NCBI RefSeq assembly: GCF_000275845.1
Contig: NW_006766960.1
Location: 34,449-88,442, forward strand
DNA length: 53,994 nt
Reading direction: 5' to 3'
Source of the DNA: Dichomitus squalens LYAD-421 SS1
Lineage: Eukaryota; Basidiomycota; Agaricomycetes; Polyporales; Polyporaceae
The first letter of the stretch is position 1, and every line of letters begins with the position of its first letter. Below the pieces are notes generated by a model. That model saw only the letters and a list, made by a program, of their open reading frames with translations, was not told the DNA's origin and made no database searches. Positions 11,898 to 24,650 of this stretch are shown here, one piece after another. The translations under genes and the position numbers were made by a program.

Positions 11898-12671
11898 GAG
11901 CGGATGAATGGGCTGTAATAAGAATCTGCGTCTGTATGTTAGTAAACGTGTTGAAATGGACGGGACGAAACTGGGCAGACAGGAATCGGCGAACATGCGG
12001 ATGGGTATGGGAAACAATCGCCGAACTCGAGGACGGCCATTGTGATCCGTCCCGATAAGTACGCTTGCTGATCCAAATCGGTCTTCTTGTGCGTGTGAAG
12101 GGAACGCCCGAAGTCGCTCAGTCAGGTTTCTCCTAATATCCCCGGCCTTTAGTCTTGTGCGGAGCGTCGATAAATGCGCGACTTTTGGAATGTGCCCGGT
12201 TGAGTCCTGGATCGCCTTGAGAGATGGCCCGCTACCACTATACATTCACGGCCATGAGTAGCGGATCGCGTCGAGAACGCTAACCGGAACGATCAAGACC
12301 TGCAGTCACTTGTCGGCTCCGGTCGGAGCGCAATGGAGAGGGCGGAGGGAGGGATCGTCGAATGTTCGCGTTGTGCTCGAGCGTTTGGGACGCAACATAC
12401 GGTATGAGCATTAACGATGGAAACGCTGGGGGCAATGAGCGGTGACCCCGTGGGCGGTAGGGCGTCTGCGGAGGGTGCGATGGTAGCGCTTGCGGGGGAC
12501 ACACGCAGCAGCACGCTTGTCTTGTCCAATTCCGTGAGGTCGGGCTAAGAGGCTGTCATCTTCCAATCACGAGCCATGGCCTACCCGGACGTCGCGCTCA
12601 CCGAGCCCCTCCCTCCGCCCTCTCCCAGAGTAGCTGCTCGAACAGTCACCAGTCGCCCACCGACCCCCACG
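11898..12671. other. Intergenic between SDR and P450
   Basis: No separate gene is supported. An in-frame ATG at 12576 would add 32 residues to the P450; the shorter start at 12672 is preferred because it opens directly into the proline-rich PPGPRYLL motif. Confidence 0.4.
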
Positions 12672-15379
12672 ATGCCGCCCTCACTCCCTCCGGGCCCGCG
12701 CTATCTCCTCCGCCAGCTCCCCAGCATCATCTTCCCCCCTGCCATCGCCCACGGCCTCCTCCAGCTCATTTCCGCCCACCTCTCCCGTCGTCCCCCTTCG
12801 TACTTGTTCATCCTCGCCTACGTGCTCTCCTGGCCGCTCGCCTTCACCGCACTCGTCCAATGGCGTGCTTGGAAGGCCAGGCGCGATGCCGCCGCCAGCG
12901 GCGCCCTCATCCCCCAGGAGGTCGACCACAAGTTGCCCGGGAGCGTCGATCTCATCGTGAGGATGTTCCAGGAGGACGCGAAGATGTACCTCGGTGAGTT
13001 TCGCGACATGATCGTTTGTCAGCGGGACCAGTGCTGTCCCTGCGCCAAAGGAGCTCTAGCCAGCGTCTAGAAAGCGAGACAGTAGAGGCTCTAGACATTG
13101 GACGTCCAAGGCATACGCTCACCGAGCGTCTTCTTCTCTCCCCGGTGGCTGTGTGTAGTCGAGAACTTGTTCAGATATACCGAAAAGTACGGCAACACGT
13201 TCAACTTGAGGGTCCTGTTTGAGGATAGGGTACGTGCCCATTCTTGGCGTCCTCGATATGCCCAATCCTGATCCCAAGCGTAGATGTTTACGTGCGAGCC
13301 CGAGCATATCAAGGTATGTGGTCGTCGTGTACCGCGAACTCGGGTATGGTTGCGAGAAGCTCAAGATGAAACCTTGTTTCCTCGGGCCGGCCCGCGCAGA
13401 CGATGCTCGCGACTGAGTTCACCCACTACGAGAAAGGTGAGAATCCCATTCGTCGTCGATATGCAAGCTCCCGTATTGAAAGGCTGGGGTCGGGACAGGA
13501 CCGTTGCTCTTCGGACAGCTGAATACGCTCCTCGGGTCTGGCGTGTTCAACTCTGATGGTGTGTCCTCTTGTATGACCTGATTGATGCGCGCGTCCACTG
13601 ACTTGACCCCCGTACACAAAGGCGAAATGTGGAAGTGAGTGTTGTTCACCATGCGAATTCCACGAAAGGGTGCTGAGACACGTCAAGATTTCACCGCACA
13701 ATGACCCGTCCGTTCTTCAGCAAGGATAGGATCACGCATTTTGACATTTTTGATAGGTATGGTTCTAGCATCTGCCCCTGCGTCCACAGCTAACCTCTTC
13801 AGGCATGCGGAGCATGCGCTCAACAAGGTGGCCTCCCGCCTGAAGGAGGGCGTCCCCGTCGACTGGCAAGACATCGTGTCGCGCTTCACGATGGACTCTG
13901 CGACAGAGTTCCTCTTCGGCAAGGACGTGCGCTCGCTAGACGCGCCCATCCCCTACCCGTCCACGTACCGTGGTCCCAATGCAACCCGGGCGGACAAGTC
14001 GAGCGTACACCCCGCTGATCGCTTCGTGCAGGCTTTCCAGAACGGGCTGGAGGCGACGGCGATACGCGGACGGTTCCTGCAGTCGTGGCCGCTGTTCGAG
14101 TTCTGGGGCGACAAGGTGGAGGAGCACCTCGCGGCCGTGCACGAGTTCATCGACCCGATCGTGGGCGAGGCGCTCCGGAAGAAGGCGGAGCGGCAGCGTG
14201 TGGAGGAGGATATCGAGAAGGACGTGCGGGACGACGAGACTTTGCTCGAGCACCTCGTCAAGTTCACGGACGGTGAGTTTCGCTGGAGCGCGAAGAGTGG
14301 GACGCACGCTGACTGGGGAACAGACGGCAAGGTGCTCAAGGACGAGACGCTGAACATCCTCCTCGCCGGACGGGATACTACTGCTTGCACGCTGACGTTC
14401 GCGGTGTTCGCGCTCGCGGAACATGCGGACGTGCTGAGACGGCTACGTGAGGAGGTGCTGGACGTGGTCGGGCCGTCAAGGCGGCCGACGTACGACGACA
14501 TTCGGGAGATGAAGTATATGCGCGCATTCATCAACGAGGTCCTGCGCCTGTATCCCCCAGTGTGAGTGCTATCCGCGATATGTCGCGTACAATTTGGCTC
14601 ACGCGGAGAGCGCAGACCACTGAACTCGCGGTAAGCAGCCCACAGGCGCTCGCTATGGCTGCGCTGACATGAGCTTGTGAAGGTGCTCGATCCAGGGCAT
14701 GACCTGGAAGAACCCGACGGACGGGCAACCGGATTGGTACATCCCGCCCCGCGTCCGGTGCCTCTACTCGGTTCTGCTCATGCACCGCAGGAAGGACCTT
14801 TGGGGCCCAGACGGTTCGTCCGCCTCCCGCTCGCCCATCTGCGCCACACACGTCTGACGCCACAGCCGCCGAGCAGCTCTCTCGTTTGACCCTGACAGGT
14901 TCATCGACGACCGCGTCCAGAAGTACCTCGTCCCCAACCCGTTCATCTTCCTGCCCTTCAACGCAGGCCCGCGCATCTGTCTCGGCCAACAGGTCCGTCG
15001 CCGCCGCTCTCACTCTTATTGTCGAGCGTTCCTTGTCTCTCCGTCACTACGGCGCTCGACCGTTCCGAGGACAATTGGCTGATGCGTGCCTGCATTCTCC
15101 AGTTCGCCTACAATGAGGCGTCGTTCATGCTCGTCCGCCTCCTCCAGCGCTTCTCCGACATCAAGCTGCGCCAGGACGCCCACCCGGAATCGATGCCTCC
15201 GCCGGGCGTGGAACGGAGCCCGTATGCGGTTGATGGTCTCGAGCGCGTCTGGATGCGGAGTCATCTCACGACGTACGCCAAGGTATGTTTGAATCTGCGC
15301 TTGACAACCGCGATAGCTATTTGTTCACCTAAGTCTTCAGAACGGGTTGTGGGTCGAGATGCAAGAAACCTCCGCCTAA
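12672..15379 (+). CDS. Cytochrome P450 monooxygenase, CYP63-like
   Basis: Fourteen exons, 596 aa from the ATG at 12672. The N-terminus has two hydrophobic segments ([16 protein letters not shown] and [19 protein letters not shown]), consistent with endoplasmic-reticulum anchoring. P450 landmarks are all intact: I-helix AGRDTTA (about 372-378), K-helix ExxR as EVLR (Glu429/Arg432), FDPDRF meander motif, and heme loop [11 protein letters not shown] with Cys520 as iron ligand. The long N-terminal part with [20 protein letters not shown] and [17 protein letters not shown] resembles CYP63 of white-rot fungi, which oxidise fatty acids, alkanes and aromatic xenobiotics; the subfamily call is from memory of the family and moderately secure. 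Smallest exons are 13 nt (13622-13634) and 15 nt (14616-14630). A partner reductase is not in this window. Confidence 0.9.
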
Positions 15380-15750
15380 ACATGAACGACTTGCTGATGT
15401 GATGTGACCACGCGTCTCAAGTATATCGTATTAACGCTTTACGCAACAACACGAGACAACAGAGGACCGTTCCGTTGTGTGTACATGTAGACTTGTAAGC
15501 TGTACCGCCTCGAATGTGGATCAGAAGTTCAGTATCTATCATAATCACCAGTTCCTTCGCAATCTTCACCAGCTAAGTCACCATTTTTAGCTATCGCTTA
15601 TGTGGTCCGGTGCCTCTGGAACGAATTTTCCCCGACTTATTGTCAGCGTGCCTCATGCAGTCATGCCTCTCTGTGGCGGCAACGTGGGCCACCTAAGTTA
15701 AAGCTGCATATCGTGGTGTTCATACGAAACCCATCCTGCCGCTCCTCAGC
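15380..15750. other. Intergenic between P450 and HET-like gene
   Basis: No gene seen; 3' flank of the P450 and presumed promoter of the next gene. Confidence 0.45.
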
Positions 15751-17184
15751 ATGCCTCATCCCCCCTCGGTTCGATTCGAAGTGAGAAAAAGGGTACTTCC
15801 AGCACAGCAGTATCTGGTCGACGGAGGATTGGCCTACGAATTCGCATATAACGACTGCCGAAAAAGGTGCATCAGTTTCATCAACATCGGCCATCTCCCA
15901 TCAGACGGCTGTGATATGGAGGTGTTCGACGTCGGACCGGCCAACGATGTTGAAAATTTGTGGCGAGACTGTCCTAGAAGAGTCGCTGCGGACTCCGGGA
16001 CCGAGCCTCCCACTCTGGAGGATCCGTACTCGTTCGTCAAAAATTTTGCGGAATCTGACAGGTACCCTACCTTCGCCGCAATCTCGACTGGGTCCCTGTT
16101 CGAGCGGAACGTGGGGGAATCCTGGTGCTTGAGGCCCAATGTTCTCCACGCAATTAAAAAGGCAGTGGATACAGGCCGTCGCCAGCCGCCCTACGTTTGT
16201 AACGACAAGTTACAGTACATCTGGCTTGGCGTAGGAGACCTCGATCCAGTATGCGAAGAGAGCAAATTTGCCTTGCAGCTGGCGGAGGCGATGTACCGCT
16301 ACGCCGAGATAACAATCGTCCTCCCTGAGGGAATCACTGGCAAACGGGACCAGCCACCCCAATCGGCAAGGTTGACAAACTACCTTTGTCGCCCAAGCTC
16401 TCCGCTAGAGCTGCTCTCGTCCAAAGGCGACTCCATCTGGGTGCTGGACCACTCACCATCGAGCTCTACCTGTGATGGCGTCAACAATTGCCCTGGTCTT
16501 CAAAAATTCGGCATCATATGCAAGGCTGAGCTGCGGTCCTTGCCTAGTGGGACATCGCCTGCAGATGAAAGACGTCACTCCATTGAAACCTCTACAGCTC
16601 ACGGCTACGGCGAGCGGAAATCGTCCGAGCGCGGGCACAGTGCTGTCACTCCGCGTCGAGCATGCGGAGACCGCACAAGCTGGTTTGACACTGTCACGAT
16701 ACTGCAAGAGGCTATCAATGCTGTCGAAGCCCAACGAGGAACCCTTCCTTGGGCGAGAGCTGCCCTGCGCTATGCTGCAAAGGTCGCGCCAAGAGACAGC
16801 AGCGTCTTAACCTCCAATACCATCCTAGCATTAGTCCAGGACATAGGTATATGCGAGGGCAAAGGTCCGAGATCTGACGTCACGTTCACAACCACGCAAC
16901 TCAAAGACGACCTCCTCAGAGAAAGTGCGTTCTTGCACTTGGGAAAGCCCTTCCTGAAACATTTGAAGTTCACGTTCACCGATTTTGGGCCGCTGGACCC
17001 TCTTCGACAGCCCCATCTCAGCCCGTGGAGACAGAGAAAGGCGCAGAAGACGACGGAAGCTCATATGTGTGGGTGGATATTGGGTGTGATCCAAGTCTGG
17101 AGTATACACCACAATCACTTGGTGCGCCAAGAGCACCCTCGAGACGGCGCCGCAGGAGTTAGTTCGTCCTTATCTCCTAACTGA
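15751..17184 (+). CDS. HET-like (heterokaryon incompatibility) domain protein, divergent
   Basis: A single 477-codon open frame without introns, unusual beside its intron-rich neighbours. Residues about 140-200 contain LQYIWLGVGDLDPVCEESK and ALQLAEAMYRYAEITIVLP, which resemble the HET core pattern (Y-L-W-I-D-x-x-C-I-D-Q ... Q-x-x-x-M-x-x-I-Y-x-x-A). The invariant C-I-N/D-Q is changed to GDLD, so the match is partial. HET proteins control non-self recognition and cell death after hyphal fusion in ascomycetes; basidiomycete roles are poorly known. The C-terminal third has no recognised domain. Alternatives are a fast-evolving orphan or a decayed HET gene whose frame happens to stay open. Confidence 0.5.
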   Translation: MPHPPSVRFEVRKRVLPAQQYLVDGGLAYEFAYNDCRKRCISFINIGHLPSDGCDMEVFDVGPANDVENLWRDCPRRVAADSGTEPPTLEDPYSFVKNFAESDRYPTFAAISTGSLFERNVGESWCLRPNVLHAIKKAVDTGRRQPPYVCNDKLQYIWLGVGDLDPVCEESKFALQLAEAMYRYAEITIVLPEGITGKRDQPPQSARLTNYLCRPSSPLELLSSKGDSIWVLDHSPSSSTCDGVNNCPGLQKFGIICKAELRSLPSGTSPADERRHSIETSTAHGYGERKSSERGHSAVTPRRACGDRTSWFDTVTILQEAINAVEAQRGTLPWARAALRYAAKVAPRDSSVLTSNTILALVQDIGICEGKGPRSDVTFTTTQLKDDLLRESAFLHLGKPFLKHLKFTFTDFGPLDPLRQPHLSPWRQRKAQKTTEAHMCGWILGVIQVWSIHHNHLVRQEHPRDGAAGVSSSLSPN

Positions 17185-18920
17185 ATACGATGAAGGGATG
17201 ATGCATGCCATCTCATGGGTATTGGAAGTAGATCTACGAAGACCCCTGTCATTATGTATGGCGTAGAACGAGACACTTAGCTTCAGATTGATGCTCTTGG
17301 CTGAACGAGGTAGTGGTACATAGCATCCCTTCTCAGGAAAGGAAGTGGAAGCGCTAAGACTGCTACTGAACGCTACAACTCCTGGTGGCTCAAGATTCTG
17401 GCATTCGCGGGAATTTTTGCTTCGTCATGGTACCGTCATGCACATACTCGATTTTCCCCGGCGCAAACGTCGCATTGGCGATGCACGGTACACAGTCCTT
17501 GGTTGTGGGACACGACATCATACCACTCGATGACCTTGCCATCGGGTGGCATGATCTGGCATGATCCCACCGAGGCACAGGCACCGGAAGGTATTCGAGG
17601 TGTCACACACGACGAAGAATCGAGCAAAGTGCGACATCGAGAATTCAGTCCTAACGTACACGAAGATCATCCGCACGACACACTGAACAGATTGTCAGCT
17701 GCAAACAGTATCAAGGAGGCGCATAAAGAACCGCTGACTGCGATGCGCGAGAAGGGACACACCGGAGCACGGGATTGGACGCGGTGGAGCCCGTGACGCG
17801 AAGCGCGGGGTAATTCGTAAGCATGAAGCTTGCAAGGCGGGAGCTGTCCTCCAAGCTCAATCCGGACGTAAATGAGTACACAGCACGCGGAGGCCAGTAC
17901 AGGCCATTGCTATCGCGGGAACGCCACAGAAGAGCCCGGAGGGGATACAGAGCTTCTGGAGAGCTGGACCCGACCTGGATGGCACGGACATTGACAGCGG
18001 GTGGCCGAATGGGTATGTAGACGACACGGATTGCGCATGCCTATCGAGGAGTCGTACGCTCCGATCGGCGACGAGACCGGTCGTCGAACGAAAGAGGTGA
18101 GAGACATGTCAGCCGAGCAGAGAAGAGAGCGGACGAGGCCCCGGTGGGGCTCGACGGCTGCTTTCAATAAGGATCGGCCCTGGCAGTGCACGCGGGATAG
18201 GCCCAGTCTACGATAGACAGCGAAAGCTTAGATTGCGAAGTGGGGAGACGGGAGACACGGCCGGATTGGAATCCGAGCGGGTCGATGTCGATCCGCAAGC
18301 TGTGCTGGTCGCCCGCCGTACCGCACATCGGTGATTTATGCCGGCGCTCCGAGACTCGGGCCCGATTGTGTGTGCGGGGTAGACGTTGCTTCGAGGACAG
18401 CAATCAGGCAAGCACTATGCGATAAGGACGAATTGCAAGTGACGTGGGGCTGACGACCGCGACTCAGGTATTCGTGTGCGGGGCTAGATGAGGCGGAGTA
18501 ATGGAGTGTGAGTGAGATCACGTATAGATCTAGATCAGTGTATCAGACCGACAGAGGGCTGAGTTGGTCAGAAGGGACGATGAGGCGGACACGTCGGAGA
18601 GCAGACAATGATTGCTAGAGAGGGTAAGAAATACGGCGTGAGACGGAGTGGGGAAAGAACCGGTGTACTTTGTTGTGTAGCCAGGGCGGAGTGTATGGAG
18701 TCGGGAGTTGTCAGCAAGGGGCAGGAAGGGTGTACGGGAGGAAGAAGAGGAGAGGCGGAGGAGACGATCCGATCGGGTAGCAGCTATGTAGCAGACAGGC
18801 ACCGGCCCCAGTCTAGAGCATCATCCCCTGCCCCCAATTAGGCAATGCTTGGCCTCAGGCGCCCCACGTGCTCGGTCGATACCTGGCGCGCCCGATCCGG
18901 TCTGCTACTCCTCCGTCAAT
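17185..18920. other. Intergenic stretch, no supported gene
   Basis: About 1.7 kb with only short overlapping open frames on both strands and no recognisable motif or splice chain. Confidence 0.45.
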
Positions 18921-18927
18921 TTATATA
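18921..18927 (+). promoter_or_regulatory. TATA-like box upstream of phosphatase gene
   Basis: TTATATA lies 77 nt before the chosen ATG at 19005. It supports that ATG over an in-frame ATG at 18849, which lies upstream of this site. Confidence 0.35.
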
Positions 18928-19004
18928 CGAGCTCTTTTTCGCAAAACATTCCAACTCATCCCTCGTCCCTCACAGCCCACTTCATACACTGCCCATCGCA
19001 CATC

Positions 19005-19645
19005 ATGATTCGCTTCGACAACCTCCCCCCAGAAGTCATGCAGGCCATGTGCACGCCCATGCACCTCATCCTGCCCGCTTCACCCCAGCAGCGCACCGGC
19101 GCCTTGTTCCTCGGATCCTTCTCCGCGATCCTCGACCCCTCCCTCCTCGCCAGCAACCATATTTCTGCCCTCGTCCAAGTCCTCGATGCGCCTTGGCTCC
19201 CATCCGTCGAGGCCCATGCCGCGCAGGGAAACAAGCTCGAGTGCTACCGCCTAGACATCCTAGACAGTACGTCCGCGGACCTCCGTCCTCACCTCGAATC
19301 CACGGTCCGGTGGATAGACGACAGGCTTCGGCGCGGTCTCAACGTCCTCGTCCACTGTCAGCAGGTACGTCCCTCGTCTTCTCTCCCACGCCCCCGACGT
19401 GCGTCTGACCACCTATTTGCCTTGCCTTCCTCTAGGGCGTGTCGCGCTCCGCCGCCGTCGTGATCGCCTATCTCATCTACACGCAGAACATGTCCTACGA
19501 CTCCGCGTTCGACCTCGTCAAGCGCAAGCGAGCCTGCATCAAGCCCAACTCCGGCTTCGTACGCTGCCTCCAGGACTGGGAGAAGCAATGGCGCCTCGCG
19601 CCCCAACGTCCCGGCGCACGCCGCGCGAACACCACTCCTATGTGA
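19005..19645 (+). CDS. Dual-specificity protein phosphatase
   Basis: Two exons (19005-19364 and 19436-19645), 189 aa, about the size of a lone DSP catalytic domain. The signature loop HCQQGVSRS spans the splice junction: catalytic Cys118 and Arg124 fit H-C-x5-R, followed by SAAVVIAYLI. Upstream, GALFLGSFSAILD matches the usual beta-strand opening of DSPs, and Asp84/Asp87 in RLDILD are candidates for the general acid. The tail (NSGFVRCLQDWEKQW) matches the closing helix. It would remove phosphate from Tyr and Ser/Thr of a partner such as a MAP kinase; the partner cannot be inferred. No docking domain, signal or membrane segment is present. Confidence 0.9.
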
Positions 19646-22600
19646 TGCGCCCCCAGTCCATCCCTCCCTGCTGCAGTCATCGTCTCCGCCTGTCTCCCAT
19701 GCTTGCGAGTATCTGTCCCAGGTCTGCTGACGATCGCGCGTTCGTCCTTCAACCCCGGAGTGAGGAGCACAGTGGGGCGACGGAAGGTTAGGACGGTTCG
19801 CCCCACACCAATGTTATCTCTGCCCCGATCCCCCACTACTCTCTCCTCCCATCCTTTCTTCCACCCGGCGCGTGCCCGTCTGGCCATGGCGAAATAGACC
19901 TTCCGAACGAGTGGTCGCCGGCAGTAGGGAGTTTGAGCCAGCCGCCCCTGCTCCACGAGCCAATGCATACGTACTCTACGCGCGCCCGCACCGGGTGCCG
20001 CGTCCGTCTCTGGCCGTTGCTCTGCTCCATCGCTCGTCCTGATCGCCCTTCAATCGCCATCCTCCCTTCCGATTTGTTGCCGTGCGGCTCTCCTCTCCCA
20101 CCGTGTAGCTCCTCCCTTCACGACCTTCAATGGCCACATATGCCGCTATCCAACCAAGGACTGTGCATGTTCGTGCTCGTCGTCTCCTCGCCTACACCAT
20201 TGTCTACGGGGTCCAGATCACCGCCACGCGACATCATCCGTCTCCGCCACTCCTGTGTACAGCTTTCATCCCTTCGCAATCCGTTTCGCAATCGCTATCG
20301 CAATATCAGATATTTGCAGGAATGTACACGTATCATACAAGTCTGCCAGCTTATTCGTCTTCCTTGCTCTTGCGACTTATGTCCTGTCCCAGGCTCGCTT
20401 ATTGGCCGATTTTCCGTTCTCTCTATCTTGGCTCGCGTTTTTGGGGACAATGAGTTCGGTCGCATCCGTGCCGCGTTTCCCGCTAAGCGTGGCTCGTTCA
20501 GTGCATGATCTGCAGCAGCACTTAAACCTTTGGCTTTTGCTACTTCACCTCCATGTTATTCTGTCAAGTCGCTTCCATCACTTGTATCAGTATCAGTATC
20601 CTGAGCCCTTCGCAGCCCCGCGTGCTGCACTTTCTCTCTTGAGTCGAGTGTACCCAATTGAGCGTGTCTGTCTCCGCTATCACCGTGTCTACTTTGGTCC
20701 ACGCTGCTCTATCCTCTGGGAATCTCCACGCTGACAATGTGCGTAACACCGATCGGACGTATTCCGGCCTGTTCTGCCATTGCACCCACGCGTCTAGAGA
20801 GGGCTTTCGTTGTCTGCTAGATGTCCCCGAGAGCTTGGAACTGTGAAGATAAGGTTCAACTCGGCCTCAGCTTTACACCATCCGACTCGCGACGGTGACA
20901 AGGTGGCACGATCCCACTACATAGGTCGTCTTCTGCTTCATGATCAACTGATACGTATACGGAATAACGCTTCGCCCCAGAGCGCTTGCTCATCATCCAC
21001 ATATATACTTAGGCTCGGGGCGTTACAATCGGCCTTCCGCTTCTCTTTGCACCTTCCATCATCCAGGTATTTGTATTTCGTCCCCTCGGCATGCTCTGCG
21101 CGCCGGGAGCCTCGCACTAGGACGGATCGGTGAGCGCTGGAATGACCTAAAGACCCCCCTCGTGCCAAACTGGTGGCTGCCGTCGATGTGCAGCCTATCT
21201 CTCGCCTGAAACGCCTTTGAATGCCGAGCATCTCGAAGTGTCTAAGCTGGGACCCTGCAAAGCTGTACGTGTATGAACGCTTGCAAGTCAGATTGTCCAA
21301 ACCTGAACCACGCTTGCGCGTCGCGATCGCCTTCTACCGTGCCTTTGCAGGCCCCCGAGCGGAGTTCATACCCGGCCTCTCGTCCGTCGCGTGGAAGGGC
21401 TGCGCTCAGCACTGCAGCTTTGGACCCGCCGGCGAGTTACCGCGTTCATGTCGGCCTCCCGCGAAGGGGTTCGGCTCGCTCAAATCGCCTTTCTAAGCAC
21501 GCTCCGCGTCTTCTCCTCGGCTCGTGGTCGGTGACGAGTAGAAGCGGTGCGGGTCCGGGAGGGCGGCGAGGTTCCTGTGCGATTCGGGGTCAGCGAATTC
21601 GGATAAGGGAAGTGGGCACCCCGGTCCGGAGTCTGTAAGCGAGGCGGCGGTGAGTATCTGGTGGGAGTGAGATGTGCGCGATTGAATGGTCGCGAACCTA
21701 TGTCAGGGGGCGACAGCGCGGGACTGAGCGTATGAGGACATCGCTGATTGTTGGAACAGGAATTGCTAGCCATCGGGGCAGTCGCAAGTCCTAGTTACAG
21801 ATCTCCAGGATGGTACTCCGACGCTCTGAATGCTCCGCGCGAGCTCGCGAGATCGCCTCGGGAACGTTGGACCGCGCGTCCTGAGCAGCACCTCGGAGGA
21901 AGGCTCTCACTTCCATATGCACAAGTGAGCGTGTCAGCTTCACGCGGTTGCTTTCCATTTGGCTTCAATCGGAACAAAGCCTATACAGACTTTGATGGGC
22001 GTTGCGTACCTGTTCGCGTCCAGATACGGCAATTCAAGCGCCGACGGGCCGCCGGTAGGCCAGCCACCTGTCGAACAAGATGAACATGGAACGAAAAGAG
22101 TCTGAGACACGTAAGGGCTTTCATAGTGGAGTTTCAATTTCAAACACGCGTGAAAGTCGCGATATTTCCCCTGTTGAATGACCACATCTTTACGTTCTAC
22201 TGCTCATCCTTGGCAGACTTCGCGAGCCCGTGTACCCGGTGATCTATGTGCGGCGTTACCTTCCACGATTGGGTAGCCCATGTCGAACCTCTGTCAAGGT
22301 GGGTCTGCGCATCTGATAGGGGGTGTGATTCAGAACGACTGATCAATTCATATGCCAGGGTCAGGAACGATATGCGTAAGAAGCGTGGGGATAGCGCGAA
22401 TGAAGTCCGAGGCCTGGGGAAGGCTTCCAAATTGCCGGTAATGGCATCATATACTACGGCGGTACAGGGTTGTGCGAGATGAATGCGGGGAAAGAACGTC
22501 GGAGACATGGGCAACGGATCTAATGAAGTCTGCGACCAGCACCAAAAGGTCAACGTGGACCTCAAATGGGAGCGGTCTCATGTCCGACATCGCTGAGCAG

Positions 22601-24650
22601 ACTTGGCCGGAGGTAATGTCATCGGCGTGCGAGGATCTGCTAAAAACGTCAACACACTTATGGCATTAGAGCCGACACTGTAAGTTCGCTGCCGAAAAGG
22701 GCAAACGGAACGAAGGATGTCAATAAAGTCCGCGTGCTCCGGAGCGATCTCAGTCACGATCGAGCCGATGGGAAGAACAAGTCCATCATTCTATAATGGA
22801 GAAAACCCACACCATCGGGTCCAAGGAAAGCACGTGAAGCGAGTCGAGGGAATCAAGAAGGGTTTCAATGCAGGCACAAAAGCACAAGGTGACGACCGTA
22901 TCAGACAGAAGGGAAGTCCAGCGCGAGACATAGACTATGAGCTCCCGAGATGTTGGACGAAGCAAAGGGGTGCGAGTGCAAGACGTACAGCACGCATGGC
23001 ACGATCGCAGGTGGTGGTAAGGTTTGAAGACCCATGAGGGATATATGGGCTAGGCGTGATGTTTGTGAAGCGAGTGAGAGACACCGCTGTGGTACTACAA
23101 GGATATAACTGGAATTTGGGGTTGTCAGTGGAATTTTGATAGTTGGGCATGGACATGGGGTGATATACGCACTTGTTCCTCGGAGGCGATAAGAGAGCGA
23201 TTTGGAATCGCCTGCAGAGAGTTGCGCATCTCATTCCTGTGCCCTGAAATAGGTTGACTGCTTCCTGTCGGATGTATCCGGGCCCACATCATACAGGAGA
23301 TTCAAATTTGTGCGTCCAATCCCAGGACCGACTTGAGAACCCATGAGCCCGCCGCCAGCAGTGAGACAGATCGTGTCTTCCGTGGAAGACAGTCTTAAGA
23401 TATGACCCGACAGTAGTCAGTCGACCTGCGGAACGTAAAGGAAGAGTCTCAATACTGACAATGAAGAGCCAGTCCAAATCCAGGTATAATCCTCTCGAAA
23501 AATTCTCTGGTGACTACGTACAGAACGGCAGACACCTGAGCAATCATGAGTTGAATGACTTATCAAGGCCACAGTGTATGACCGTTATCGTGGTCGACGC
23601 ACAGCCCAGGAGAGAACAAGGTAGCATTGATCATTCAAGCTATGGGCATAGTACGGAAGTTGAGCAGCATATGCTCCAATGGTTGATACATGATAGTCGC
23701 GCGAGGGACGGGACCTAGAGGACGAAAGAAGCAACTTCACGGTTGCTTAGTTGGCAGAGAAGCGCGAGCGAGCGTGCACAATTCCGGCGGTACTGCCACA
23801 CATGTGCAACGGAGATAGTACGTGCCTTGGCCGACGCCCCGAACCGCTGAGGCATGCCATGCTTCGCGAAGCCACACGCGCATGAGGATCTCAGCCAGCA
23901 GACGCAATGTGGAAGTTGCAGGAGGCGGGGATCGTCTTGCAGCGAAAGAGGAGGAGAATACAAGCGGCGAAAGAGAAGGTGAGATTCCAACCCCAAAACG
24001 TACGAGCTTTGGACGTTCATTGGCGTTGGAGACGCGGTTGAGGTTTTGAATAGGTTTACGAAAGGTATTGGAACAAGGGACGACTAACGGCGCACTAGGT
24101 GGTATTGCACGAGGCTAGGAGAAGAAGGACTCACTACAACCATCAGTGCCCAGAATCTGGAGAGAGACATGGTGGCGGGTTTGACGTAGAACCTGCCAGA
24201 AGGCAGGGCATCATAGTCTCCATCCTTGGGCTTCAGCTCTAGCTCTTCAATTCTTGACAATTCTTGAGAGGATCGCGGCAGAGGACAGCGCGTGGACGGG
24301 GCAGGCGACAAGGATGGCAAAGGCAGCCATGATCAGAGGTTGACAGGCCCGAACGGCCCGGACATGCCGCGTTCAAGGCGAGATTGAAGCAGCATACCGG
24401 GGACGATTTCTGACCATGATCCTCACGAAGACCGTGGTTTTGCAGAGCAGTTGGGCTTTCCAAGACACCTGAAGACTTCCTAAGCCACTGGCAGCCCATC
24501 TACGGCCCACTGCTCCAGTCTCGGACAGATGCCCTGACTGTGTGACCCATCGCCACCAAAACTGGACGCACGACTAGACGGTACCAGGTACCATAGCCAG
24601 CACGGTCCTGAATTATAGCGATGCTTCAAGTACAACAAAGGGTGGACTAC
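19646..24650. other. Five-kilobase stretch without a supported gene
   Basis: No complete gene is supported. The minus strand has coding-looking but frame-broken stretches at about 22200-23230 (for example REIAPEHADF-like helical segments and an F-box-like CDRAMRAVRLALAPLCF) and at 23715-24500. Joining them would need introns of about 22 nt or frameshifts, so they may be decayed genes. CGCAAT and GTATCA short repeats occur near 20280 and 20585. Confidence 0.35.
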
